64,000 nucleotides of DNA from CAYMPW01 sp964558505 (GCA_964558505.1 CAZLEI010000003.1:1-64000); one strand, 5' to 3'; positions 33,651 to 40,856 are shown, counted from the stretch's first letter. Numbers and translations: made by a program. The notes: generated from the letters alone by a model not told the origin.

Positions 33651-33975
33651 TCAGGCCGGAGAAGAATGCATTGAGCTCGCGGAACCGTCCGTTGTTGAGG
33701 TAATAGACGTGGTCCGGGCCGTCGCGACGGGATGATACCAGTCCGGCTTTGGAGAGCTTCTTCAGAGCGACGGCGGTCCTCTTCTCGTCCAGACCGAACA
33801 ATCCTTCCGGAAAGGGCGAACGGGCCTCCGAATCCGATAATCCGCGGACCATTGTCAGGACGTCCTTGTCTGCGAGGGCAGACAGCATATCGAACACCGG
33901 GTCATCCGATATGCCCATGAGCCCGCCGCCGCACAGGCAGACGTGTTTGCTGGGTTTCTCAGGTCCTTCTGTCAT
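33640..33975 (-). CDS. Small winged-helix (ArsR-like) regulator
   Basis: A 111-aa protein. Residues about 25-100 look like an ArsR/MarR winged helix: DMLSALADKDVLTMVRGL, LDEKRTAVALKKLSKAGLV and a wing with DHVYYLN. The N-terminus carries HVCLCGGGLMG, a Cys-x-Cys pair that might bind metal or be a redox switch. It overlaps the convergent endA by 11 bp and lies downstream of tfb on the same strand with a 113-bp gap. Confidence 0.68.
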   Translation of the reverse strand: MTEGPEKPSKHVCLCGGGLMGISDDPVFDMLSALADKDVLTMVRGLSDSEARSPFPEGLFGLDEKRTAVALKKLSKAGLVSSRRDGPDHVYYLNNGRFRELNAFFSGLIKA

Positions 33976-34088
33976 GGCGGGGCCAATGCGGGTATCTGGT
34001 AATCAATCTATCCCAATCGACCGACGGGCAGGGCCCGGAGAATGGCCGTGGAACGGTGAAGAGGTTTGGTGGAATGGTTTGGCGGATA

Positions 34089-35021
34089 TCAGAGCTGGAT
34101 CTCGATACCGAGCTTCTCAGTGAGCTCCTTGTACCTGTTCCTGATCGTGACCTCTGTGACGCCTGCCACGTCGGCGACCTCCCTCTGCGTCCTGCGCTCG
34201 TTGCACAGGATCGAGGATATGTATATGGCAGCCGCGGCGACACCCGTGGGACCGCGTCCGGATGTGAGCTCCTTCTCGCTGGCATCTTTGAGTATCTCGG
34301 CCGCTTTGCTCTGGACCTCTCCGCTGAGCTTGAGCTCGGAACAGAACCTCTGGACGTAGTCCTGGGGCTTGGTGGGCATCAGCTTGAGCTTCAGTTCCCT
34401 GGTCATGAACCTGTATGTCCTGCCGATCTCCTTCCTGCCTACGCGACTGGAGTTGGCGACCTCGTCCAGTGTCCTCGGGACACCGCACTGCCTGCATGCG
34501 GCGTACAGCGATGCGGCCACGACGCCCTCGATCGACCTGCCTCTGATCAGGTTCTTGTTGACGGCCTTCCTGTAGATCATGGCGGCGGTCTCCCTGACGT
34601 TACGGGGGAGCCCCATGGCGGAGGCCATCCTGTCCAGCTCAGAGAGCGCGAATGCCAGGTTCCTCTCTGTGGCATTGGATACACGTATCCTCCTCTGCCA
34701 TTTCCTCAGTCTGTACAGCTGGGCCCTGTTCCTCGTGGGGATGCTCTTGCCGTAGCTGTCCTTGTTCTTCCATGAGATCTCGGTGGATAGACCTTTGTCA
34801 TGGATGGTAAATGTCATCGGGGCACCTGCGCGGGCTCTTTTCTCTCCCTGCTCTATGTCGAATGCTCTCCATTCGGGACCCTGATCGATGAACTGGTCGT
34901 CGAGGACCAATCCACAATCCTCACAAAGAAGTTCTCCGCGCTCGTAGTCGCGGATGAGGTGGTGACTGCCGCATTCCGGGCAGGCTTCAATCTCTTCTGT
35001 ACCTTCTCTTACCTTTGCCAT
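34089..35021 (-). CDS. tfb: Transcription initiation factor B (TFB)
   Basis: A 310-aa general transcription factor that bridges TBP and RNA polymerase. The N-terminal zinc ribbon (CPECGSHH...LCEDCGLVL) is followed by the B-reader/linker region (PMTFTIHDKGLSTEI) and two cyclin folds (first repeat to about residue 205, second from RTYRFMTRELKL). The C-terminal recognition helix is VADVAGVTEVTIRNRYKEL. The ATG at 35021 is preceded by AGGGGAG at good spacing. Its start lies 35 bp inside the end of gar1, so the two are co-transcribed. Confidence 0.95.
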   Translation of the reverse strand: MAKVREGTEEIEACPECGSHHLIRDYERGELLCEDCGLVLDDQFIDQGPEWRAFDIEQGEKRARAGAPMTFTIHDKGLSTEISWKNKDSYGKSIPTRNRAQLYRLRKWQRRIRVSNATERNLAFALSELDRMASAMGLPRNVRETAAMIYRKAVNKNLIRGRSIEGVVAASLYAACRQCGVPRTLDEVANSSRVGRKEIGRTYRFMTRELKLKLMPTKPQDYVQRFCSELKLSGEVQSKAAEILKDASEKELTSGRGPTGVAAAAIYISSILCNERRTQREVADVAGVTEVTIRNRYKELTEKLGIEIQL

Positions 35022-35253
35022 TTTGCATCTCCCCTTCGTGGTAGAGTTTCTTGCCGCGGATGTTGCCGTCAGCGGTGCCGGTCGGAGATACCGAGGCATA
35101 CGGGCCGTCGACGGGGCCGAAGACCCTCTTGACGGTTCCGATACGTGTCTGCCTCTGGTCGAACACCGTGTCTCCGATTTCGGGCGTGGTCTCGCATCTG
35201 ACGATGATTTTCCCATCGGATGCAATTTCCTCAACAGTACCCAAAAAATTCAT
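34987..35253 (-). CDS. gar1: H/ACA RNP component Gar1
   Basis: An 88-aa protein of the pseudouridylation H/ACA complex, binding Cbf5. The six-stranded barrel fits FLGTVEEIASDGKIIVRC, VFDQRQTRIGTVKRVFGPVD and PYASVSP, a Gar1 signature; the basic RGKK...GKGKRRYRRD tail is also typical. TTTAAAGAT at 35277-35285 on this strand is a TATA candidate about 25 bp upstream. The gene overlaps tfb by 35 bp in another frame. Confidence 0.88.
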   Translation of the reverse strand: MNFLGTVEEIASDGKIIVRCETTPEIGDTVFDQRQTRIGTVKRVFGPVDGPYASVSPTGTADGNIRGKKLYHEGEMQNGKGKRRYRRD

Positions 35254-35311
35254 GATGTCCTTCCCGACGGTCGATATCTTTAAAGACTCGATATTGTGGT
35301 GTATTCTTACC

Positions 35312-35347
35312 GAATATATAAATGTATGGATATTATTTAATTATAAG
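35312..35347 (+). promoter_or_regulatory. AT-rich promoter-like tract
   Basis: Two TATA-like stretches, AATATATAAATG near 35313 and TTATTTAATTATAAG near 35333, lie in an otherwise GC-rich region, downstream of the gar1 promoter and upstream of the folded tract at 35448. They could drive a plus-strand transcript that covers it. Confidence 0.35.
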
Positions 35348-35447
35348 TTCTGGTTTTTCATCGATTGGAAGTGCCCATTTGAAACAGCGCCGCATCAGCT
35401 CTACAGCACTATCCAGACATCAGATCGCGGTCCGTTCCCATGACGTT

Positions 35448-35610
35448 CCGTGCGGGATCCGGCCGTACAGACGCGGCCATCCGCTTGCACGGACGTCCGG
35501 GCAGGGGCATGGGCATCGGCGGCGCATCTCAGACGGCGGTTCGAGCACGGGCACGGTCGGATGCATATCGGCCGCCGAGTCCGCTGTCCGCAGTCAGCGA
35601 TCGGCCGTTT
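35448..35610. ncRNA. Strongly folded non-coding stretch, ncRNA candidate
   Basis: The 460-bp gap between gar1 and the next gene has no convincing protein frame but holds three hairpins. First, 35448-35451 pairs with 35489-35492, 35452-35455 with 35481-35484, and 35461-35465 with 35474-35478. Second, 35516-35523 pairs perfectly with 35571-35578, with 35524-35527 pairing 35561-35564 inside. Third, CGCTG near 35582 pairs with CAGCG near 35595. No RNase P, SRP or tRNA consensus was found. The strand is unknown; the AT-rich tract upstream favours plus. Confidence 0.4.
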
Positions 35611-35714
35611 CATCTCCTTTCCATGCACTTCGTCGGAGAACATCGGGTCCTTAAAGGTTAAATAAGGTTTATCATGTTCTACTGCCCAGTAATGTAACCC
35701 TTGGAGGTAATGAA

Positions 35715-36029
35715 ATGGTTTGGGATTGGATGACATTCTTGGATATGATCCTCATCGTCTTCGGATTGGTGATGGCAATCACGGGATTATTCTCCGCGTA
35801 CTTCGGTAGCGGCAAAAGCAGGACGGTGGGCGTTGTGCTCACCATCATCGGAATCATCATTTTCGTCGGATGGGTGTATCTATGCACCTGCAGCGGCATC
35901 GCGCCCTTCTATCTGCCCGGCGGCGACCTTTGGACGGTCGTTTGGAATGCCCTCGTACCCTTGGTGGCGGTCCTCATCGGAGCGCTCATCGCGGTGGGCA
36001 TCTTCCTCGTTTCAGTGATGAAGAGCTAA
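35715..36029 (+). CDS. Small membrane protein with three TM segments, unknown
   Basis: A 104-aa hydrophobic protein with three predicted helices: about residues 8-30, 38-56 and 75-100. An extracytoplasmic or cytoplasmic loop, LCTCSGIAPFYLPGGDLW, carries a Cys-x-Cys. I do not recognise the family. The start is well supported, with GGAGGT at 35703-35708 seven bases before the ATG. A GC-rich UUCG hairpin with T-run ends the transcript at 36039, so it is monocistronic. Confidence 0.7.
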   Translation: MVWDWMTFLDMILIVFGLVMAITGLFSAYFGSGKSRTVGVVLTIIGIIIFVGWVYLCTCSGIAPFYLPGGDLWTVVWNALVPLVAVLIGALIAVGIFLVSVMKS

Positions 36030-36038
36030 AACCTTACA

Positions 36039-36058
36039 GGGGGCTTCGGCCCCCTTTT
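36039..36058 (+). terminator. UUCG hairpin with T-run
   Basis: GGGGGC (36039-36044), TTCG loop, GCCCCC (36049-36054), then TTTT. This looks like an intrinsic-type terminator 10 bp after the small membrane protein gene. Confidence 0.7.
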
Positions 36059-36106
36059 CCAAACTCGAGAGAGATTTTTTATCCTAGGATGCTGTCGGTC
36101 GAACCG

Positions 36107-36586
36107 ATGCCGTCGGTATTCATCATTATGGGGAGCAAGAGCGACCTGCCTGTGGTCGAGAAGGCCACTGCGATACTTGGGAAGCTCGGTATTGATTTCG
36201 GAGTCGCGGTAGCGTCTGCGCACAGGACGCCCCGCAGGGTGGAAGAGCTCGTCAAGGGCTCTGATGCCAAGGTCTTCATAGCGGTTGCGGGGATGTCCGC
36301 AGCCCTTCCCGGAGTGATGGCGTCGTTCACCACGAAGCCGGTCATAGGCGTTCCCGTAAGCGGAAAGATGACACTCGACGCTTTGCTGTCGGTGGTTCAG
36401 ATGCCGCCCGGGATACCGGTGGCCGCCGTGGGCCTGGACCGCGGAGACAATGCCGCGATCCTTGCGGCAGAGATACTGGCGGTGGGCGATGTGTCGCTCG
36501 TCGCGAAGCTGGCCTCTTACAGAGATGAGATGGCCAAGAAGGTAGAGGAAGATTCAGAGCAGGTGATCTCAGATGTTGGGTGTTGA
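36107..36586 (+). CDS. purE: N5-carboxyaminoimidazole ribonucleotide mutase PurE
   Basis: A 159-aa purine biosynthesis enzyme. VFIIMGSKSDLPVVE and ASAHRTPRRVEELV are the PurE substrate-binding motifs; the GMSAALPGVMAS and GVPVSG loops follow. An upstream in-frame ATG at 36089 is possible, but the ATG at 36107 gives the usual length and lies about 28 bp after a TATA-like TTTTTTATC, fitting leaderless translation. Its end overlaps the GMP synthetase subunit by 14 bp, grouping two purine genes. Confidence 0.9.
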   Translation: MPSVFIIMGSKSDLPVVEKATAILGKLGIDFGVAVASAHRTPRRVEELVKGSDAKVFIAVAGMSAALPGVMASFTTKPVIGVPVSGKMTLDALLSVVQMPPGIPVAAVGLDRGDNAAILAAEILAVGDVSLVAKLASYRDEMAKKVEEDSEQVISDVGC

Positions 36587-37520
36587 GGATTTCGTCAAAG
36601 AGAGCGTGGAGGAGATTAAGGCAAAGATCACCGGCAAGGCGATCATAGCCTGTTCCGGAGGGGTCGACAGCATGGTCTCGGCCGTTCTCACGAGCAAGGC
36701 CATCGGAGACAGGCTCCTGGCGATATATGTGGACAACGGGCTTATGAGGAAGGGCGAGACCGAAGAGGTCCGTTCCATGCTCAGCGACATGGGCATCAAC
36801 TTCAAGATCGTCGATGCCGGAGCAGGATTCTTCAAGGTCCTCGAAGGTGTCACGGACCCGGAGGCCAAGAGGAAGGCGATCGGGGAGAAGTTCATAAGGG
36901 TCTTCGAGGAAGAGGCGAAGGCCTTCGGGGCCAAGTTCCTCGTTCAGGGAACGATCGCCCCGGATTGGATAGAGAGCGGAGATGGTGTACGTGACACCAT
37001 CAAATCCCATCACAATGTCGGCGGACTGCCCAAGGACATGGGAATGACCCTCTGCGAACCTCTGAGGGACCTGTACAAGGACGAGGTCCGTGAGATCGCC
37101 AGGTTCCTGGGCGTCAGATCGTCCGAGAGGCAGCCGTTCCCCGGGCCAGCATTGGCGGTCAGGTGCCTGGGCGAGTGCACTCCCGAGAACATAGAGATCG
37201 TCCGCGAGGCCTGCTTCATCGTCGAAGACGAGTTGAAGGGTGCGGCAGCGGCAGGGAAGATGGAGATCCCCTGGCAGTACTTCGCAGTGCTCCTCCCCAC
37301 AAAATCCGTGGGCGTGCAGGGCGACAGGAGAGCATACGGGAGGACCATCGTGGTCCGTGCGGTCAGCTCCGTGGACGGTATGACCGCCACCTATGCGCCC
37401 ATACCTCTCGATGTGCTCGATTCCATCTCGTCCCGCATAACGAACACGATGAAATCGCAGGTCAACCGCGTGGTATACGACATCACCAACAAACCTCCCG
37501 CGACCATCGAATGGGAGTGA
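36573..37520 (+). CDS. guaAB: GMP synthase PP-ATPase subunit (GuaA B)
   Basis: The 315-aa ATP pyrophosphatase half of a split archaeal GMP synthetase, converting XMP to GMP. The PP-loop IIACSGGVDSMV is at about residue 25; ERQPFPGPALAVRCLGE and the dimerization-domain end VVYDITNKPPATIEWE are signature motifs. The glutaminase partner is encoded 376 bp downstream at 37897-38472. It overlaps purE by 14 bp. Confidence 0.95.
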   Translation: MLGVEDFVKESVEEIKAKITGKAIIACSGGVDSMVSAVLTSKAIGDRLLAIYVDNGLMRKGETEEVRSMLSDMGINFKIVDAGAGFFKVLEGVTDPEAKRKAIGEKFIRVFEEEAKAFGAKFLVQGTIAPDWIESGDGVRDTIKSHHNVGGLPKDMGMTLCEPLRDLYKDEVREIARFLGVRSSERQPFPGPALAVRCLGECTPENIEIVREACFIVEDELKGAAAAGKMEIPWQYFAVLLPTKSVGVQGDRRAYGRTIVVRAVSSVDGMTATYAPIPLDVLDSISSRITNTMKSQVNRVVYDITNKPPATIEWE

Positions 37521-37524
37521 ACCG

Positions 37525-37860
37525 GTGCTAATAGACTTCGCATCCATAGACGAAGTCGCCATCCCCCGCCTGAACGGCGGGGATGGTACGGTATCGGCCA
37601 GGATGCACGTCGGGCCGGAGGGCAAGGTCATGATATCCTCGATCCCTGCAGGATCGTCGATAGGAGAGCATAGGCACGTATCGAGTTCCGAGACCCTGTA
37701 CGTGCTGAGCGGCCGCGGGCATGCAATATGCAATGGCATGAGGGAGGACCTGTCCCCCGGGGTCTGCCATCGTTGCCCGGCCGGCCAGTCGCACAGTGTG
37801 GTGAGCGACGGGCCCGGCGATCTTGTGATCTTCGATGTCGTGTACGAACATCAGGTTTGA
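37525..37860 (+). CDS. Cupin-domain protein
   Basis: A 111-aa single cupin. The two cupin motifs are GSSIGEHRHVSSSETLYVLSGRG (quoted in part: GEHRHVSSSETLYVLSG) and CPAGQSHSVVSDGPGD, which supply three histidines and a glutamate for a metal. The reaction is unknown. It starts with a GTG 4 bp after the GMP synthetase subunit stop and so sits between the two halves of GMP synthetase, which may indicate a purine-linked or simply a hitch-hiking role. Confidence 0.8.
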   Translation: MLIDFASIDEVAIPRLNGGDGTVSARMHVGPEGKVMISSIPAGSSIGEHRHVSSSETLYVLSGRGHAICNGMREDLSPGVCHRCPAGQSHSVVSDGPGDLVIFDVVYEHQV

Positions 37861-37896
37861 AACAATCTTTTTATCCAATACCTCTGATTAGAGGTC

Positions 37897-38472
37897 ATGA
37901 AGGTGTACGTCGTCGATAACGGCGGTCAATGGACCCACCGTGAATGGCGTGTTCTGAGGTATCTCAAGGTTGAGACCAAGATCGTACCTAACACGACCCC
38001 GTTCGATGAGATCTCCGATGTGGACGGGCTCGTCTTGTCCGGAGGGTCCCCCAATGTGGCATCCGACAAGAATGCGATGGGCAACAACGGCGAGTACTTG
38101 GACCGTGCTGATTTTCCTGTTTTCGGCATATGCGCCGGAATGCAGTTCCTGTCCGAGCATTTCGGTGGCGTCCTGGGCCCCAGTGCCGTCCCGGAGTTCG
38201 GCAAGGTGGGATTGGACATCGTGGACCATGGCGGGCTCTTCAGGAACATCCCCGACAGGATCGATGTATGGGCCTCGCACAATGACGAGGTCAAGAATGT
38301 ACCGGACGGTTTCGATATAACCGCCCGCTCCGTATCGTGTCCGGTCGAAGCGGTCCGTTCCCATACCCGGCCGATATACGGTGTGCAATTCCATCCGGAG
38401 GTCGAGAACACACAGTACGGCCCTCAGATGTTCCAGAATTTCCTGGATATAATATCCGAATGGCAGAAATGA
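37897..38472 (+). CDS. guaAA: GMP synthase glutaminase subunit (GuaA A)
   Basis: A 191-aa class I glutamine amidotransferase that feeds ammonia to the PP-ATPase subunit. The nucleophile elbow is FGICAGMQF (Cys, about residue 79), and the His-Glu pair is in GVQFHPEVE. The opening VYVVDNGGQWTHREWR is the archaeal GuaA form. A T-rich TATA-like TCTTTTTATCC about 27 bp upstream suggests its own promoter in addition to read-through. Confidence 0.95.
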   Translation: MKVYVVDNGGQWTHREWRVLRYLKVETKIVPNTTPFDEISDVDGLVLSGGSPNVASDKNAMGNNGEYLDRADFPVFGICAGMQFLSEHFGGVLGPSAVPEFGKVGLDIVDHGGLFRNIPDRIDVWASHNDEVKNVPDGFDITARSVSCPVEAVRSHTRPIYGVQFHPEVENTQYGPQMFQNFLDIISEWQK

Positions 38473-38493
38473 CCGTTCGGGTAATGATATAAG

Positions 38494-38513
38494 CGGCGGG
38501 GATGCCCCCGCCG
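38494..38513. terminator. Hairpin between convergent genes
   Basis: 38494-38501 pairs with 38506-38513 (8 bp, 4-base loop), centred between guaA and the UPF0147 gene, which end facing each other. It could terminate both directions, although no T-run is adjacent. Confidence 0.5.
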
Positions 38514-38522
38514 TTGTGAGAA

Positions 38523-38786
38523 TCAGCGGGACTGGTTGCTCAGAAGCTCCAACTGGCTGATGACGTTCCAGATGAGCGTCCTGCCGTGGAGCGGTATGTT
38601 CGGGTCGTTGGCCAGGTCATCCAGGATGATGATCGCACTGGTGGCGCGGACATCGAGAGCATCCTTGGTGTCAAGTAGCCTGGTCTTCGCGTCTGCGGCC
38701 CCTTTCCTGATGTTCCTAGGCACCGAAGTATCTTCGGCCAGGATATCAAGGACCTCGGTTATCTGTTTGATTTTGTCGACTGCCAT
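38523..38786 (-). CDS. UPF0147 family protein
   Basis: An 87-aa archaeal small helical protein. It begins MAVDKIKQITEVLDILAEDT and contains SVPRNIRKGAADAK and DDLANDPNIPLHGRTLIWNV, the UPF0147 signature. The function is unknown. The ATG at 38786 follows GGGAGATGG; longer upstream readings run through the neighbouring gene and are not natural. It lies 14 bp after the 54-aa gene and is probably co-transcribed with it. Confidence 0.85.
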   Translation of the reverse strand: MAVDKIKQITEVLDILAEDTSVPRNIRKGAADAKTRLLDTKDALDVRATSAIIILDDLANDPNIPLHGRTLIWNVISQLELLSNQSR

Positions 38787-38800
38787 GCCACCATCTCCCT

Positions 38801-38965
38801 TCAGAGGGTTTCGAATTCTTCCTGAAGGTCGATCATGAGCTGTTCGAGGACCTCTTCGAAATTGGGGGATTTGTACTCCCTCATGCCGCCAAGGTCGCTC
38901 TGGAGTTTGGCTACGAAGTCGTTGTTTTCTTTGATGATTTCCACGTTGCACAAAACTTCTTCCAT
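38801..38965 (-). CDS. 54-aa acidic small protein, unknown
   Basis: A short acidic protein (MEEVLCNVEIIKENNDFVAK at the start; then FEEVLEQLMIDLQEEFETL), with strand-strand-helix-like periodicity, reminiscent of small archaeal proteins of the HicB/antitoxin-like or UPF type but without a decisive motif. The ATG at 38965 is preceded by GGTGGT at 8 bp. A TATA-like ATTATATACATTATG upstream on this strand (about 39003-39018) can serve as promoter. It forms a pair with the UPF0147 gene. Confidence 0.65.
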   Translation of the reverse strand: MEEVLCNVEIIKENNDFVAKLQSDLGGMREYKSPNFEEVLEQLMIDLQEEFETL

Positions 38966-39103
38966 TAATATACCACCGCACAAGAATTGAAAGGCAATCT
39001 ACATAATGTATATAATGCTTTTCAGTATGAAGGGTACGAATACCCGCCGATCAGAAAAACACCGAAAGGTTTAAGATTGCCATGCTTTTGTAGGTAGTAT
39101 TTC

Positions 39104-39130
39104 CATTGTTACTTTCCAGTGGTAACAAGG
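39104..39130 (+). promoter_or_regulatory. Hairpin in the secE operon leader
   Basis: TTGTTAC (39106-39112) pairs with GTAACAA (39122-39128) across a 9-base loop, extended by CC/GG across one bulge. With a TATA-like GGTTTAAG at about 39068-39075 it would lie at the very 5' end of the mRNA. It may be a regulatory leader for the SecE-Spt5-L11 operon. Confidence 0.4.
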
Positions 39131-39173
39131 ACAAACGCACCTGGTGCCACGGACCGGGTACGGAGGCGATGTA

Positions 39174-39398
39174 ATGGATGCGGAGAATAGCAGGGCAGAA
39201 AATCTTCAAGATGACCTCGAGGCGAAAGCCCGCGGCATCGGAAAGGGAAAATACGGCAGAATCCTCAAGATGGCGCGCACGCCCACCAAAGAGGAATACA
39301 AGAGGACTGTCTTCATCACAGCACTCGGCATCATCATCCTGGGAGCGGCAGGGTTTGCCATAATGTGGGTCATGACTTATCTGCCCACATACTTCTGA
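39174..39398 (+). CDS. secE: Preprotein translocase subunit SecE
   Basis: A 74-aa Sec61-gamma-type subunit of the translocation channel. A charged N-terminal amphipathic region includes the conserved RILKMARTPTKEEYKRT segment, and a single C-terminal transmembrane helix follows (GIIILGAAGFAIMWVM). GGAGG at 39162-39166 sits 7 bp before the ATG. It heads the secE - spt5 - rpl11 operon conserved in archaea. Confidence 0.93.
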   Translation: MDAENSRAENLQDDLEAKARGIGKGKYGRILKMARTPTKEEYKRTVFITALGIIILGAAGFAIMWVMTYLPTYF

Positions 39399-39410
39399 GG
39401 GGGCCTTGAA

Positions 39411-40241
39411 ATGACATCTAATTTCGGAGGGCCCGCCATCAGCGTCAAAGGGGAGACGGAGCACACGATACACGCAGGCGGCGTTGTCACCTGGGAGTTC
39501 GAACTCTCCGCCGACTCCAGCGAAGCAGTGCTCTCGTTCGACGTCGACACAGGTCCAGATTCGGAGAATGCACCGGAGTGGAGCGTTGCCCTCAACGATT
39601 ACACCGATGTTGAGCTGTGGAGCAATTACCGCAGCGCTACGGAGGTCTCCGTGGACCTTCCGGGCAAGAACCCCAAGCGCCTGAAGCTAGAGGTCATATG
39701 CCCCAAGGGCGCAAGGTACGGCGACAAGGTCACCGTAGAGGTCAAGGCCGTCTGCGACGGGATGTCGGCATCCGCCGAGTTCACGGCCATGGCAGCACAG
39801 TCCATAATGGTCCTCAAGACGCAGATCGATCAGGAGAAGAGCGTTGCGGACAGTCTCCACGCCAAGGCCAACACCGGCGAGCACGACCTTTACGCAATAC
39901 TCAGCCCGGCGAACCTGAGGGGATACCTCTTCGTCGAAGGCATGAACACCGACCGTCTGCGTGAGAAGACGAGGGACATAAGGAAAGCACGTTCATTCGT
40001 GGACGGAGAGACATCCATGGTGGAGATCGATCACTACCTCACGCCGATGTCCACGGTCGTGGGCATCGTAGAGGGTGACATCGTGGAGCTTGTCAGCGGA
40101 CCCTTCAAAGGCGAGAAGGCCAGGGTCCAGCAGATCGATCAGAGCAAGGAGGAGATCACGGTCGAGCTCATCGAGGCCATGGTCCCCATCCCGGTCACCG
40201 TCAAAGGTGACAGCGTTAGAGTAATTGAGAAGGAGAAATGA
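39411..40241 (+). CDS. spt5: Transcription elongation factor Spt5 with N-terminal extension
   Basis: A 276-aa NusG/Spt5 protein. Its C-terminal half is standard: NGN domain from about residue 130 (IMVLKTQIDQEKSVADSL...LRGYLFVEGMN) and KOW domain (VVGIVEGDIVELVSGPFKGEKARV, quoted in part: VELVSGPFKGEKARV). The first 125 residues are an extra domain with an Ig-like/NEW3-like pattern (VVTWEFELSADSSEAVLSFD, then LKLEVICPKGARYGDKVTVE). Most archaeal Spt5 proteins are about 150 aa. The extension is in frame with no stop or start between, so it appears to be a true fusion. It binds RNA polymerase for processivity. Confidence 0.9.
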   Translation: MTSNFGGPAISVKGETEHTIHAGGVVTWEFELSADSSEAVLSFDVDTGPDSENAPEWSVALNDYTDVELWSNYRSATEVSVDLPGKNPKRLKLEVICPKGARYGDKVTVEVKAVCDGMSASAEFTAMAAQSIMVLKTQIDQEKSVADSLHAKANTGEHDLYAILSPANLRGYLFVEGMNTDRLREKTRDIRKARSFVDGETSMVEIDHYLTPMSTVVGIVEGDIVELVSGPFKGEKARVQQIDQSKEEITVELIEAMVPIPVTVKGDSVRVIEKEK

Positions 40242-40244
40242 ACA

Positions 40245-40715
40245 ATGGTAGATACTGTTGAGGCATTGGTAGATGGAGGCAGGGCCTCCGCAGGTCCGCC
40301 CCTGGGTCCCGCACTGGGACCCAAAGGTGTGAACATCGGCGCGATCATCGCGGCGATCAACGAGAAGACGAAAGCATTCGACGGAATGAAGGTGCCCGTT
40401 AAGATCCTCATAGCTGACAACAAGTCCTTTGAGATCAAGGTGGGAACCCCTCCCATGTCCGCCCTCATCAAGAGCGAGCTCGGCCTCGCGTCCGGTTCCA
40501 GCAACGCCCGCACCACGAAGGTCGGCGACCTCACGCTGGACCAGGCGAGGAAGATCGCGGCGATGAAGCAGGACGACCTCCTCGGCGCGACCGAACAGGC
40601 ACGTGTTTCCGAGGTCGCAGGCAACTGCGTCTGCGTAGGGGTCACCATAGACGGTAAGGATCCGAAGGTCTTCCAGAAGGACCTGAAGGCCGGCGTCTAC
40701 GACGACAAGTTCTGA
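40245..40715 (+). CDS. rpl11: Large ribosomal subunit protein L11
   Basis: A 156-aa stalk-base ribosomal protein. The N-terminal GPPLGPALGPKGVNIGAI loop is the L11 hallmark, and the C-terminal rRNA-binding domain contains LTLDQARKIAAMKQDDLL. It lies 3 bp after spt5. A 7-bp GC hairpin and AT-rich tract follow, so the operon probably ends here. Confidence 0.95.
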   Translation: MVDTVEALVDGGRASAGPPLGPALGPKGVNIGAIIAAINEKTKAFDGMKVPVKILIADNKSFEIKVGTPPMSALIKSELGLASGSSNARTTKVGDLTLDQARKIAAMKQDDLLGATEQARVSEVAGNCVCVGVTIDGKDPKVFQKDLKAGVYDDKF

Positions 40716-40725
40716 ACAAAGCATT

Positions 40726-40744
40726 CCGGGGGCCATCCCCCCGG
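40726..40744 (+). terminator. GC hairpin after rpl11
   Basis: CCGGGGG (40726-40732) pairs with CCCCCGG (40738-40744), followed by an AT-rich TTAATTATAATT stretch. It separates the secE-spt5-rpl11 and L1-L10-L12 operons. Confidence 0.6.
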
Positions 40745-40775
40745 GTGCCCTTAATTATAATTCCTGTTGGGGTAT

Positions 40776-40850
40776 GTTTAAATACTACCCCCTTATTAGC
40801 ACAACCTGCTTGTAGGAGAGCCTTTGGGCTCGCATGTACTACGAGGAGGA
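40776..40850 (+). promoter_or_regulatory. Promoter and leader of the L1-L10-L12 operon
   Basis: A TATA element GTTTAAATAC near 40778 is followed by a leader of about 50 bases. The leader contains a small GAGCC/GGCTC hairpin with TTTG loop (near 40818-40831) and the GAGGAGGA ribosome binding site. Archaeal L1 is known to repress its own operon by binding its mRNA. Whether this hairpin is the target is inference. Confidence 0.45.
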
Positions 40851-40856
40851 ATTGTA

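Noticed and set aside
35401..35700. RNase P RNA, SRP RNA or tRNA in the folded stretch
   Set aside because: I looked for the GAGGAAAGTCC core, the SRP helix 8 consensus and a GGTTCGAATCC T-arm on both strands. None is present; one GGTTCGA at about 35538 lacks the rest of a tRNA.
35401..35736. 111-codon frame on the minus strand in the gene-free stretch
   Set aside because: It begins inside the next gene, is extremely rich in Arg, Cys and Pro, and has no ribosome binding site; the stretch is better explained by folded non-coding sequence.
39113..39130. ORB-like TTTCCAGTGG in the secE leader
   Set aside because: It resembles the origin box start but lacks the G-string, is a single copy far from cdc6, and is explained by the loop and arm of the leader hairpin.
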